A stretch of DNA of 64,000 nt. Origin: Verrucomicrobiia bacterium (GTDB taxonomy: Bacteria; Verrucomicrobiota; Verrucomicrobiia; Limisphaerales; UBA9464). Below are positions 56,745 to 64,000 of this stretch, one piece after another. The translations under genes and the position numbers were made by a program. The notes under the pieces were generated by a model. That model had not been told where the DNA came from. It was given only the letters and a program-made list of their open reading frames with translations, and did not search any database. Each line of letters starts with the position of its first letter. Positions within the stretch are counted from its first letter, which is position 1. Where the stretch lies: assembly GCA_019634635.1 (NCBI GenBank), contig JAHCBB010000010.1, forward strand, positions 1 to 64,000, read 5' to 3'.

Positions 56745-57998
56745 ATGGCCACGATTGCGGTTCTCGGAACGTTCGACACCAAGGGTGCGGAGCATGCGTA
56801 TGTTGCGGACCTGATCCGCCAGCGGGGCCACACTCCCCTGCTGGTGGATGTCGGCACACTGGAGGCGCCGACGGTGACGCCGGAGATTGGACGGGAGGTG
56901 GTGGCCGCCGCGGCGGGTGCGGATGCTGCGGCCCTCGCCGCGCGCCGGGATCGGGGCGAAGCGGTGGCGGCGATGACGCGCGGGGCGCCGATTCTGCTTG
57001 CGCGTCTGCATGCCGGGGGGCGGTTGGACGGCGTGATTTCGCTTGGCGGCGGGGGCGGCACGGCCATCGGCACGGCGGCGATGCGGGCGTTGCCGCTGGG
57101 GGTGCCCAAGCTGATGGTGTCCACCCTCGCCAGCGGCAACACGGCCCCCTACCTGGGCGTGAAGGATCTTGTGATGATGCCCAGCGTGGTGGATGTGGCC
57201 GGGCTGAACCGTCTCTCGCGCCGGCTGCTGGCCCAGGCCGCCGGGGCGATCTGCGGGATGGTGGAGGCGCGTGTGCCGGAGGGCGCCGCCGACCGCCCGG
57301 TCATCGTGGCATCGCAGTTCGGCAACACCACCGCATGCGTCACCGCCGCCCGGGAGCTCCTGGAGGCCGCCGGATTTGAAGTCCTGGTGTTTGCCGCCAC
57401 GGGCAATGGCGGACGCACCATGGAGTCCTTGATCGAGAGTGGTCTGGTGTCCGGGGTCCTCGATGTGACCACCACCGAGTGGGCCGACGAACTGGTGGGG
57501 GGCGTGCTGACTGCGGGCCCGACCCGCTGCGAGGCGGCGGCCCGGCGCGGGGTGCCCGCGGTCCTCGCCCCGGGCTGCCTCGACATGGTGAACTTTGGCG
57601 AGCCGTCCAGCGTACCGGAGCGATTTCGCGGACGACGTTTCTACCAGCACAATGCCCAGGTGACGCTCATGCGCACCACGCCGGAGGAGAATGCGGAGCT
57701 TGGACGACTGCTGGCCGACAGGTGCAACCTGTCCATCGGCCCGGTGACCGTCCTGCTGCCGTTGAAGGGGATCAGTGTGATCAGCGCCCCGGGGCAGCCG
57801 TTCCACTGGCCTGAGGCAGATGCCGCGCTTTTTGCCGCCTGGAAGCAGCACCTGCGGTCCGACATCCCGGTGATTGAATACGACGGTGCGATCAACGACC
57901 CCGGGTTTGCCGGGCTGTGCGCCCGGACCCTGCTCAAGCTCATCCCGGCGGACGGCTCCCGGGAGCGGGCGACGGCCAGTCCGCGTAGCGCGACGTGA
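56745..57998 (+). CDS. Tm-1-like ATP-binding protein (UPF0261)
   Basis: A 417-residue protein. IAVLGTFDTKGAEHAY, then GGGGGTAIGTAAM, TLASGNTAPYLG and a C-terminal domain with NFGEPSSVPERFRGR and HNAQVTLMRTT place it in the UPF0261/Tm-1 family. Tomato Tm-1 inhibits tobamovirus replication and has an ATP-binding N-domain. The biochemical role of bacterial members is poorly known. It ends inside the convergent iron-type dehydrogenase gene, overlapping by 59 bases. Confidence 0.88.
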   Translation: MATIAVLGTFDTKGAEHAYVADLIRQRGHTPLLVDVGTLEAPTVTPEIGREVVAAAAGADAAALAARRDRGEAVAAMTRGAPILLARLHAGGRLDGVISLGGGGGTAIGTAAMRALPLGVPKLMVSTLASGNTAPYLGVKDLVMMPSVVDVAGLNRLSRRLLAQAAGAICGMVEARVPEGAADRPVIVASQFGNTTACVTAARELLEAAGFEVLVFAATGNGGRTMESLIESGLVSGVLDVTTTEWADELVGGVLTAGPTRCEAAARRGVPAVLAPGCLDMVNFGEPSSVPERFRGRRFYQHNAQVTLMRTTPEENAELGRLLADRCNLSIGPVTVLLPLKGISVISAPGQPFHWPEADAALFAAWKQHLRSDIPVIEYDGAINDPGFAGLCARTLLKLIPADGSRERATASPRSAT

Positions 57999-59025
57999 TG
58001 CGCTGCCGGAGGTCGGCCACGAACCCGGGCGTGATCTCCGCCTCATGGGCGATGCCGTACCAAAGTCCGGTGTCATGGACGAACGCCCGGAGGTTCACGA
58101 GCGCTGTTTCGACCTGCGTCCAGGTGATGCCCATCGCCTCGGGGCGGATGTCCACCCCGGCCCCGTGGATCGCGTTCAGGAGCTCGTCCGCACGGTCTTC
58201 ATGCAGCAGCGCCCCCACCACCAGCCCCAGACAGACCGGCTGGCCGTGGATGAACTTGCGTCCGGTGAAATACTCCAGCGCGTAGAAGACGAAATGCTCC
58301 ACGCCCTCGATCGGTCGCGGGTTCCAACCCGCATTGTGGAACGCCGCGCCCGCCCAGCGCATCGCCGTCATGAGGGTGCGCATTCCGGATTCATTGACGG
58401 CGCGAATGTCCTCCAGGCCGGACAGCACGGTTCCGAGCACGGCCTGTGCCGCCCCGACGAGTTGCGGGTCATAGGGCCATTGCGGCTCCGTGCGCCCCCG
58501 GTCCCGGGCCAGGCGCCAGTCGGCGTGGGCCGTATGAAAACACAGCACCTCACAGATGCCGCTGCGGTTGAGGGCGGGCGGGGCGGCGGCGATGACGTCG
58601 AAGTCCACATAGACCGCCTCGGGCACGGCGTAGCCGAGGTAGCGGACCCTTCCGCCGAACCGGAGGCCCGCCCGGTGGCCGAAGGGGGCATCCACGGTCA
58701 TGGCCGTGGGCACCTGGAACAGCGGCAGGCGCCGGGACCACGCGATGAACTTCGCCACGTCCACCGCCTGGCCGCCGCCGAGTCCAATCACCGAGCCGCA
58801 GGACGGCAGCCGCTGCAGATCCTGCTCGAGGGCATCTGCCTCCAGTGTGGTCACCTCGTAATGCCCGGCGCAGTGCCGATCGAAGTGCGCGCAAAATTTT
58901 GGCCACAGGTCGGCCATCGTGACCACCAAGTACGGTCGGTGCGCGATGAGGGGCAGTTCGGGGATGAGGCGCCTCCCGAAGATGGTGGTGAACTGGTGGC
59001 CAGTGGCGAAGGGATCTTGCGGCAT
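57940..59025 (-). CDS. iron-containing dehydrogenase of the glycerol(-1-phosphate) dehydrogenase/dehydroquinate synthase-like fold
   Basis: A 361-residue protein from ATG 59025; the frame upstream is noncoding. GLGGGQAVDVAKFIAW is the dinucleotide-binding motif of Fe-ADH enzymes. VPTAMTVDAPFGHRAGL supplies an Asp metal ligand, EGVEHFVFYALEY and KFIHGQPVCLGLVVGALL supply His ligands. It probably reduces or oxidises a polyol or sugar phosphate. Its 3' end overlaps the convergent UPF0261 gene by 59 bases. Confidence 0.85.
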   Translation of the reverse strand: MPQDPFATGHQFTTIFGRRLIPELPLIAHRPYLVVTMADLWPKFCAHFDRHCAGHYEVTTLEADALEQDLQRLPSCGSVIGLGGGQAVDVAKFIAWSRRLPLFQVPTAMTVDAPFGHRAGLRFGGRVRYLGYAVPEAVYVDFDVIAAAPPALNRSGICEVLCFHTAHADWRLARDRGRTEPQWPYDPQLVGAAQAVLGTVLSGLEDIRAVNESGMRTLMTAMRWAGAAFHNAGWNPRPIEGVEHFVFYALEYFTGRKFIHGQPVCLGLVVGALLHEDRADELLNAIHGAGVDIRPEAMGITWTQVETALVNLRAFVHDTGLWYGIAHEAEITPGFVADLRQRITSRYADWPSPAPGSRPPG

Positions 59026-59321
59026 GCGGTCAACGGATTCCGGGGCATCAGGGTGTCGGGGTGTTGCTGTGGAGGCGAGCCTGCGGTGGACCGGTCGTTG
59101 ACCTTGGGCGCGTGGGCGGGAGGCCAGGTCCCTGGGTGAGTTGGGAATCGGGATTTCGGGTGACGCCGCGGCGGCGGCCGGCCTTGGGCCCGGAGAGCGG
59201 TCCCCCATCGGGCCGGGTCAATTTGCTCCAAGTTGCCGACGGTTTCGTCCAAGCCATTGCCGTGTCCGGCTTGCAAATTGCCGGCAACTTCGCCTTCTTG
59301 GAGACACTACCGACCCCCGGC

Positions 59322-62261
59322 ATGAAGCCGCCGCGATTCATCATCCGAGGTGCCGCCGTGTTGAGAGCGCTGGCCGTGGTGCTCGCGGGACCGGCGGCTG
59401 GCACCGCGATCGCGGATGCGACGTTCTTTCGGGCGGTCAACCTCAACGGGCCGCCGCTGGTGCTTGACGGGCGCGCCTGGGAGGGAGGCGACACCACCAA
59501 CCTGGTGGTTGCGGGAATGGCATTCGAAAACCAGGCGGTCCCCCTGAGACCCGCCACCGACGCCGTGCGCGCCTCGATGATCCGTTCCAGTCGGTGGGGC
59601 AGTGCCGTGGACGTCACCCTCAACGGGGTGCCGCCCGGGGACTATCAGGTGTTCCTCTACGTGTGGGAGGACAACCACAGCGAGCAGTTCGACCTGCTGC
59701 TCAACGGCCGCCTCGTCCAAGGGAAATTTCACAGCGGTGCCGCCGGGTCCTGGCGTCGCCTTGGGCCCTGGCCGGCGGTGGTTTCCGCGTCGGACCGCAC
59801 GCTGACGGTGGCGGCAAGGGGTCCGGGACACGGCGCCGCCAATCTTTCGGGAATCGAGGTCTGGGCGGGGACCGGTCCGGTGCCCGAGCCCGACGTTCCG
59901 TCGTTCGTGGTTCTTCCCACGCCGGACCAGGTCGCGTTCTTTGAGCGGCGGATCCGCCCGGTCCTCTCCGAGCACTGCTACGAATGCCACAGTGCCGCTG
60001 CGGCGAAGCTCAAGGGCGGATTGCTCCTCGATTCGCGGGCCGGGGTGGTGCGCGGGGGGGATACCGGCCCCGTGGTGACGCCGGGCGAGCCCGACGCCAG
60101 CCTGCTCATTCGCGCCATCCGTCATGCCGACCCCAACCTCACCATGCCGCCCAAGGGCAGGCTCCCGCCCGAAGTGGTGTCCGACCTGGAGTCCTGGGTG
60201 CGGCAGGGGGCGCCCGACCCCCGGATGGACGATACGGTGGCCGCGGCGAAATCCCGGTCCGAGATCCACTGGGATGAGGCGCGGGCGTGGTGGTCGCTGC
60301 GACCATTGGCCGACGTCCGGCCGCCACCGGTGTTGCGGCGCGACTGGCCGGCGGGTCCGCTGGACGCGTTCGTGCTGGCGCGGATGGAGGCCGCGGGATT
60401 GCAGCCGGCGTCGGATGCCAACCGCGCCACGCTGCTCCGGCGCGTGACCTTTGACCTCACCGGGCTGCCGCCGACGCCGGAGGAAGTCCGGGCATTTGTC
60501 GGGGATCCCTCACCGGATGCGTGGACGGCGGCCGTGGACCGGTTGCTCGAATCGCCGCAATACGGCGAGCGTTGGGGGCGGCACTGGCTGGACGTGGTGC
60601 GGTATGCGGACACTGCGGGGGACAACTCGGACTTCCCCATCCCGCAGATGTACCGGTACCGCAACTGGGTGATCGAGGCGTTCAACCGGGACCTGCCGTA
60701 CGACCAGTTCATTCGCGAACAGCTTGCGGGGGACCTGCTGGCGTCGGAGGACGGTTCGTGGATTGGACGGATCGTCGCCACCGGGTATCTGGCGAATGCG
60801 CGGCGGTTTGGATCCCGTGTGGATGATTATCCGCAGCATCTGACGATTGAGGACACCCTCGACAATCTCGGCCGGGCTTTTCTCGGGCTGTCCATCAACT
60901 GCGCAAGGTGTCACGACCACAAGTTCGATCCGATCACCACCGAGGATTATTACGCGCTGTACGGGATCCTCCACAGCACGCGTTATCCCTGGCCGGGAAT
61001 CGAGCTCGACCAGAAACAGCGCGATCTGGTGCCGCTGGTGCCGGCGGCGCAGATGGCGGAGGCGGAGGCGGCGCGGGCGGCGCGCGATGCCGCGCAGCGT
61101 CGGCTGGAGAGGGAGGTGCAGCGGCTCAAGGATTCCCTGAAGGAAACGCCGGCGGAGTCCAAACCGGACGTCGAGGCCCGGATCCGGGAGGCGGAGCAGG
61201 CCGCCCGCGACCATGCGCTGTCGCCACTCCCCTTTGAGCTTGCCTATGCCGTCGCGGACGCATCGCAGACGGGCAATGTCGCGGTCCAGCAAAAGGGCGA
61301 CCCGGCGCGTCCGGGCGCCGAGGTGCCGCGGCGGTTCCTCACCGTGCTCGGGGGGGCGGCGCTGCCGCCGGGGGAGACGTCCAGCGGGCGCCTCCAGCTT
61401 GCCGCCTGGATCGCCGATCCGTCGAATCCCCTGACCGCCCGGGTCATGGTCAACCGGATCTGGCTGCACCATTTTGGTCGTGGCCTGGTGCCCACGCCCA
61501 ATGACTTCGGCCGCCAGGGGCGTCCGCCCTCGAATCCGGAGCTGCTCGACTGGCTGGCCCACCGGTTTGTGGAGTCCGGATGGTCGGTGAAGGCCATGCA
61601 CCGGCTGATCCTCGGTTCGCGCACCTGGCGGCAGTCTTCGGCACGTTGCGAGATCGCGCGGGAACGGGACCCGGCCAACGAGCTGCTGTCCGGGTTTCCG
61701 CGACGGCGGCTCGACGCCGAGTCGCTGCGGGACACGCTGCTGACGCTGGGGGGCACCCTGGACCTCAGTCCGGGCGGGGCGCATCCGTTCCCGCCGTCCA
61801 CGGAATGGAAGTTCACCCAGCACAACCCGTTCAAGGCGGTGTACGACACCCCGAAGCGCAGTGTGTATCTCATGACCCAGCGCATTCAGCGCCATCCCCT
61901 GCTGGCGACCTTCGACGGGGCCGATCCGGCCGCGAGCACTCCGGTGCGGCTGGCAAGCACCACGCCGGTGCAGGCGCTCTTCCTGCTCAATGATCCGCTG
62001 GTTCATGACCAGGCGGCGCGGTTCGCCGGGCGGCTGGTTGCCACCGGTGGCGACGAGGTATCGCGGATTCGTGAAGCCCACTGGAGGGCCTGCGGGCGCG
62101 ATGCGACCCCGGAGGAGGTGGCCGCGGCGCGCGGGCATCTGGACGCCGCAATGACCCGGTTGCGGGACGCTGGAATGTCGGAGGACGCGCTCGAGGCCGC
62201 TGCCTGGCAGTCGCTGGTCCGGGTCCTGTTCCGGCTGAATGAATTCCTGTACCTTGACTGA
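59322..62261 (+). CDS. PSD1/planctomycete cytochrome-c domain protein (DUF1549/DUF1553)
   Basis: A 979-residue protein from ATG 59322. A signal peptide (about residues 1-30) is followed by a malectin-like carbohydrate-binding domain ([29 protein letters not shown]). A haem-c motif CYECH lies near residue 225 in the PSC1 domain. DUF1549 ([29 protein letters not shown]) and DUF1553 ([20 protein letters not shown]) follow, with a [12 protein letters not shown] second CxxCH. The family is common in Planctomycetota and Verrucomicrobiota. A role in oxidative polysaccharide use is often proposed. Confidence 0.93.
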   Translation: MKPPRFIIRGAAVLRALAVVLAGPAAGTAIADATFFRAVNLNGPPLVLDGRAWEGGDTTNLVVAGMAFENQAVPLRPATDAVRASMIRSSRWGSAVDVTLNGVPPGDYQVFLYVWEDNHSEQFDLLLNGRLVQGKFHSGAAGSWRRLGPWPAVVSASDRTLTVAARGPGHGAANLSGIEVWAGTGPVPEPDVPSFVVLPTPDQVAFFERRIRPVLSEHCYECHSAAAAKLKGGLLLDSRAGVVRGGDTGPVVTPGEPDASLLIRAIRHADPNLTMPPKGRLPPEVVSDLESWVRQGAPDPRMDDTVAAAKSRSEIHWDEARAWWSLRPLADVRPPPVLRRDWPAGPLDAFVLARMEAAGLQPASDANRATLLRRVTFDLTGLPPTPEEVRAFVGDPSPDAWTAAVDRLLESPQYGERWGRHWLDVVRYADTAGDNSDFPIPQMYRYRNWVIEAFNRDLPYDQFIREQLAGDLLASEDGSWIGRIVATGYLANARRFGSRVDDYPQHLTIEDTLDNLGRAFLGLSINCARCHDHKFDPITTEDYYALYGILHSTRYPWPGIELDQKQRDLVPLVPAAQMAEAEAARAARDAAQRRLEREVQRLKDSLKETPAESKPDVEARIREAEQAARDHALSPLPFELAYAVADASQTGNVAVQQKGDPARPGAEVPRRFLTVLGGAALPPGETSSGRLQLAAWIADPSNPLTARVMVNRIWLHHFGRGLVPTPNDFGRQGRPPSNPELLDWLAHRFVESGWSVKAMHRLILGSRTWRQSSARCEIARERDPANELLSGFPRRRLDAESLRDTLLTLGGTLDLSPGGAHPFPPSTEWKFTQHNPFKAVYDTPKRSVYLMTQRIQRHPLLATFDGADPAASTPVRLASTTPVQALFLLNDPLVHDQAARFAGRLVATGGDEVSRIREAHWRACGRDATPEEVAAARGHLDAAMTRLRDAGMSEDALEAAAWQSLVRVLFRLNEFLYLD

Positions 62262-62270
62262 TCGCACCCC

Positions 62271-63656
62271 ATGAAGCCTCCCCGACCATTGATGCGCCGG
62301 CGCGCCGTTCTCCAGAGCCTGGCGGGCACCTCGCTCCTGCTGCCGGGGATCGTGTCGCACCTGCTCGCTGAGTCGGACGCGGGCGGACCGCTGGCTCCGA
62401 GGCCGCCGCATCATCCGGCAAGGGCCCGGCGGGTGATTTTCATTTTTTCCAACGGGGGCGTGTCCCACATGGACACGTTCGATTACAAGCCGGTCCTGTT
62501 TGCGGCGGACGGCAAGACCATGGGCGTCGGGGGCGGCCTGTCGAACCAGCAACGCCGGCTGCTGCGCCCCGGCTGGGCGTTTCGCCCGGGCGGCCAGTGC
62601 GGCACGCTGGTCAGCGACCTCTTCCCCCACCTGCGGGAGCGGGTGGACGACCTCTGTCTGATCCGCTCAATGAAGTCCGACGACAACGAGCACTACCAGG
62701 CCACCCTGGCGATTCACACGGGCTCGTTCTTCTTCTCGCGACCGAGCATCGGGTCCTGGGTGAGCTACGGGCTCGGGACCGAGAACCGGAATCTGCCGTC
62801 GTTTGTGGTGTTGTCGCCGCACATGCCCTACGCCGGCACGCAGATCTTCAACAACGACTTTCTGCCTGCGGACCATCAGGGGGTGCGGGTCATCCCGGGC
62901 CGGGAGCCGATTGCGAACCTCGAGCGTCGCACCCCGCAGGAGGGCTTGCAGGAGCTGGAGCTCGACCTGGCCGATGCCTACAACCGCCGCCACCTGCAGG
63001 ACCGTGGCGTCGAGGGCGAACTGGCCGCGCGGATCCGGTCCTACGAGACCGCCTTCCGCATGCAGGCCGAGGCGGGAGGGATCTTTGACCTGTCGCGGGA
63101 GTCCGACGAAACCCTTGCCCTTTACGGGCTTCAGCGGGGGGTGTCCGAGGGCTTCGGGTGGCAATGCCTCGTCGGTCGCCGTCTTGCGGAACGCGGGGTG
63201 CGGTTCGTGGAGTTGGTGGACGGCAGCTCCAGTCACAATTGGGACCAGCACGGGGACATGGCCGATCACGCGAAACACGCACGCAACATTGACCAGCCGA
63301 TCGCGGGACTGCTCCTCGATCTCAAGCGCCGGGGCATGCTGGACGACACCCTGGTGGTGTGGACCACGGAGTTCGGTCGTACGCCGGGTGTGGATGGCGA
63401 GAAGGGCCGCGGACATCACAGCGCCTGCTTCTCCTCATGGATCGCCGGCGGCGGGGTCCGCGGCGGCATGGTGTATGGCGCCACCGACGATATCGGCGCC
63501 ACCGTCGTGGAAAACCGGGTTCACGTGCATGACTTCCACGCGACGATCCTGCACCTGCTGGGCATGGACCATGAGCGGCTCACCTACCGTCATGGAGGTC
63601 GGGACTACCGCCTGACCGACGTGCATGGGAATGTCGTGCATGCACTGCTCGCCTGA
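62271..63656 (+). CDS. Tat-exported DUF1501 protein
   Basis: A 461-residue protein with a twin-arginine-like signal (MRRRAVLQSLAG). The sulfatase-like fold of DUF1501 is shown by VIFIFSNGGVSHMDTFDYKP, LIRSMKSDDNEHYQA, VWTTEFGRTPGVDGEKGRGHHS and RVHVHDFHATILHLLGMDHERL. It starts 9 bases after the DUF1553 gene, and the two families are almost always paired. Both products probably function together in the periplasm. The substrate is unknown. Confidence 0.93.
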   Translation: MKPPRPLMRRRAVLQSLAGTSLLLPGIVSHLLAESDAGGPLAPRPPHHPARARRVIFIFSNGGVSHMDTFDYKPVLFAADGKTMGVGGGLSNQQRRLLRPGWAFRPGGQCGTLVSDLFPHLRERVDDLCLIRSMKSDDNEHYQATLAIHTGSFFFSRPSIGSWVSYGLGTENRNLPSFVVLSPHMPYAGTQIFNNDFLPADHQGVRVIPGREPIANLERRTPQEGLQELELDLADAYNRRHLQDRGVEGELAARIRSYETAFRMQAEAGGIFDLSRESDETLALYGLQRGVSEGFGWQCLVGRRLAERGVRFVELVDGSSSHNWDQHGDMADHAKHARNIDQPIAGLLLDLKRRGMLDDTLVVWTTEFGRTPGVDGEKGRGHHSACFSSWIAGGGVRGGMVYGATDDIGATVVENRVHVHDFHATILHLLGMDHERLTYRHGGRDYRLTDVHGNVVHALLA

Positions 63657-63696
63657 AGCCGCACGACGGGACCGGGCTTCGGGACGGGGCGGGCCC

Positions 63697-64000
63697 ATGA
63701 CCCCGGTTTCCGGGATGCCGGATTGCGGTCTCCGGACGCGACGCGAATTCCTGATTTCGGCCGCCGCAGCGTTCACGGTCGCGTGCGCAGGGGGAGATGC
63801 CGCGGTGCCCGCCCGGCGTGCGGCAGTCATCGGGCATACGGGACGCGGCGACTACGGCCATGGCCTCGAGGCCATCTTTGCCGGGCGTCCGGAGATCGAG
63901 TTGGTGGCGGTCGCGGATCCCGTCGAAGCGGCGCGGGAGCGGCGGGTTCGCGAGACCGGCGCGCTCCGGGCCTATGCCGACTGGCGCGAGTTGCTCGACC
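63697..64000 (+). CDS. Tat-exported Gfo/Idh/MocA-family oxidoreductase, partial at right edge
   Basis: The frame runs from ATG 63697 to the window end (101 codons seen). A twin-arginine signal TRREFLISAAAAFTVACAG precedes the NAD-binding domain RRAAVIGHTGRGDYGHGLEAIF and LVAVADPVEAARER, typical of Gfo/Idh/MocA proteins. Secreted members of this type commonly neighbour DUF1501/DUF1553 genes in this phylum. An alternative ATG at 63715 is possible. Confidence 0.85.
   Translation, partial: MTPVSGMPDCGLRTRREFLISAAAAFTVACAGGDAAVPARRAAVIGHTGRGDYGHGLEAIFAGRPEIELVAVADPVEAARERRVRETGALRAYADWRELLD

Overview
The window is a high-GC chromosomal segment from a bacterium of the Planctomycetota-Verrucomicrobiota-Chlamydiota group, most likely a verrucomicrobial lineage of the Pedosphaera/Limisphaerales type. 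The lineage call rests on gene content, not on a marker gene: a PSD1/planctomycete-cytochrome-c (DUF1549/DUF1553) protein followed by a DUF1501 Tat protein and a Tat Gfo/Idh/MocA oxidoreductase, an H-X9-DG type prepilin-like protein, delta-60 repeat proteins, sulfatases, ECF sigma factors carrying large extra C-terminal domains, and Ser/Thr kinases that begin with a four-cysteine zinc-ribbon-like motif. No rRNA or tRNA gene, CRISPR array or complete insertion sequence was recognised.

Layout. 0-5 kb (minus strand): an AAA/ABC-type ATPase overlapping a TOPRIM/DUF4276-like protein that runs off the left edge (a possible two-gene defence system), an ECF sigma factor with an anchored C-terminal domain, and a MazE/AbrB-Doc toxin-antitoxin pair with a palindromic operator candidate. 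5-10 kb: secreted or membrane proteins, a periplasmic HAD phosphatase and a probable sulfatase remnant. 10-21 kb (minus): an 1118-residue sigma factor fused to carboxypeptidase-regulatory-like repeats, a kinase-sigma operon with a 4-base overlap, a membrane-anchored unknown and a sulfatase. 21-28 kb (plus): an FAD monooxygenase, a vestige of the C-terminus of the GTPase Era, a second kinase-sigma operon with a 4-base overlap, a truncated third kinase on the opposite strand, and a CotH-like secreted protein. 28-35 kb: a delta-60 repeat protein, a DUF433-DUF5615 toxin-antitoxin pair whose toxin is truncated, a lipoprotein/helical-protein pair of unknown function, and four tandem copies of a 135-bp repeat.

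35-49 kb: housekeeping and carbohydrate genes (typA/bipA, an RbsD/FucU-type mutarotase, gap, xylA, iscX) mixed with a prepilin-like protein, a Tat deacetylase-like protein, a Phd-VapC toxin-antitoxin pair, a GT4 glycosyltransferase, a polysaccharide deacetylase, a subtilase and a thiol-redox protein. 49-53 kb: a TPR protein, sensor kinase and OmpR-type regulator in one minus-strand operon. 53-59 kb: a duplicated dispersed-repeat region, then a sugar-modification operon (NAD epimerase, C-methyltransferase-like protein, RmlC-type epimerase), a Tm-1-like (UPF0261) protein and a convergent iron-type dehydrogenase. 59-64 kb: a PSD1/DUF1553-DUF1501-oxidoreductase cluster cut by the right edge.

The strongest themes are signalling through kinase-sigma operons with short overlaps (two intact, one kinase relic), ECF sigma factors with long probable extracytoplasmic extensions, three toxin-antitoxin loci (one broken), and a dispersed repeat family occupying three separate intergenic regions. 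All functional calls come from reading motifs by eye; no database search was run.
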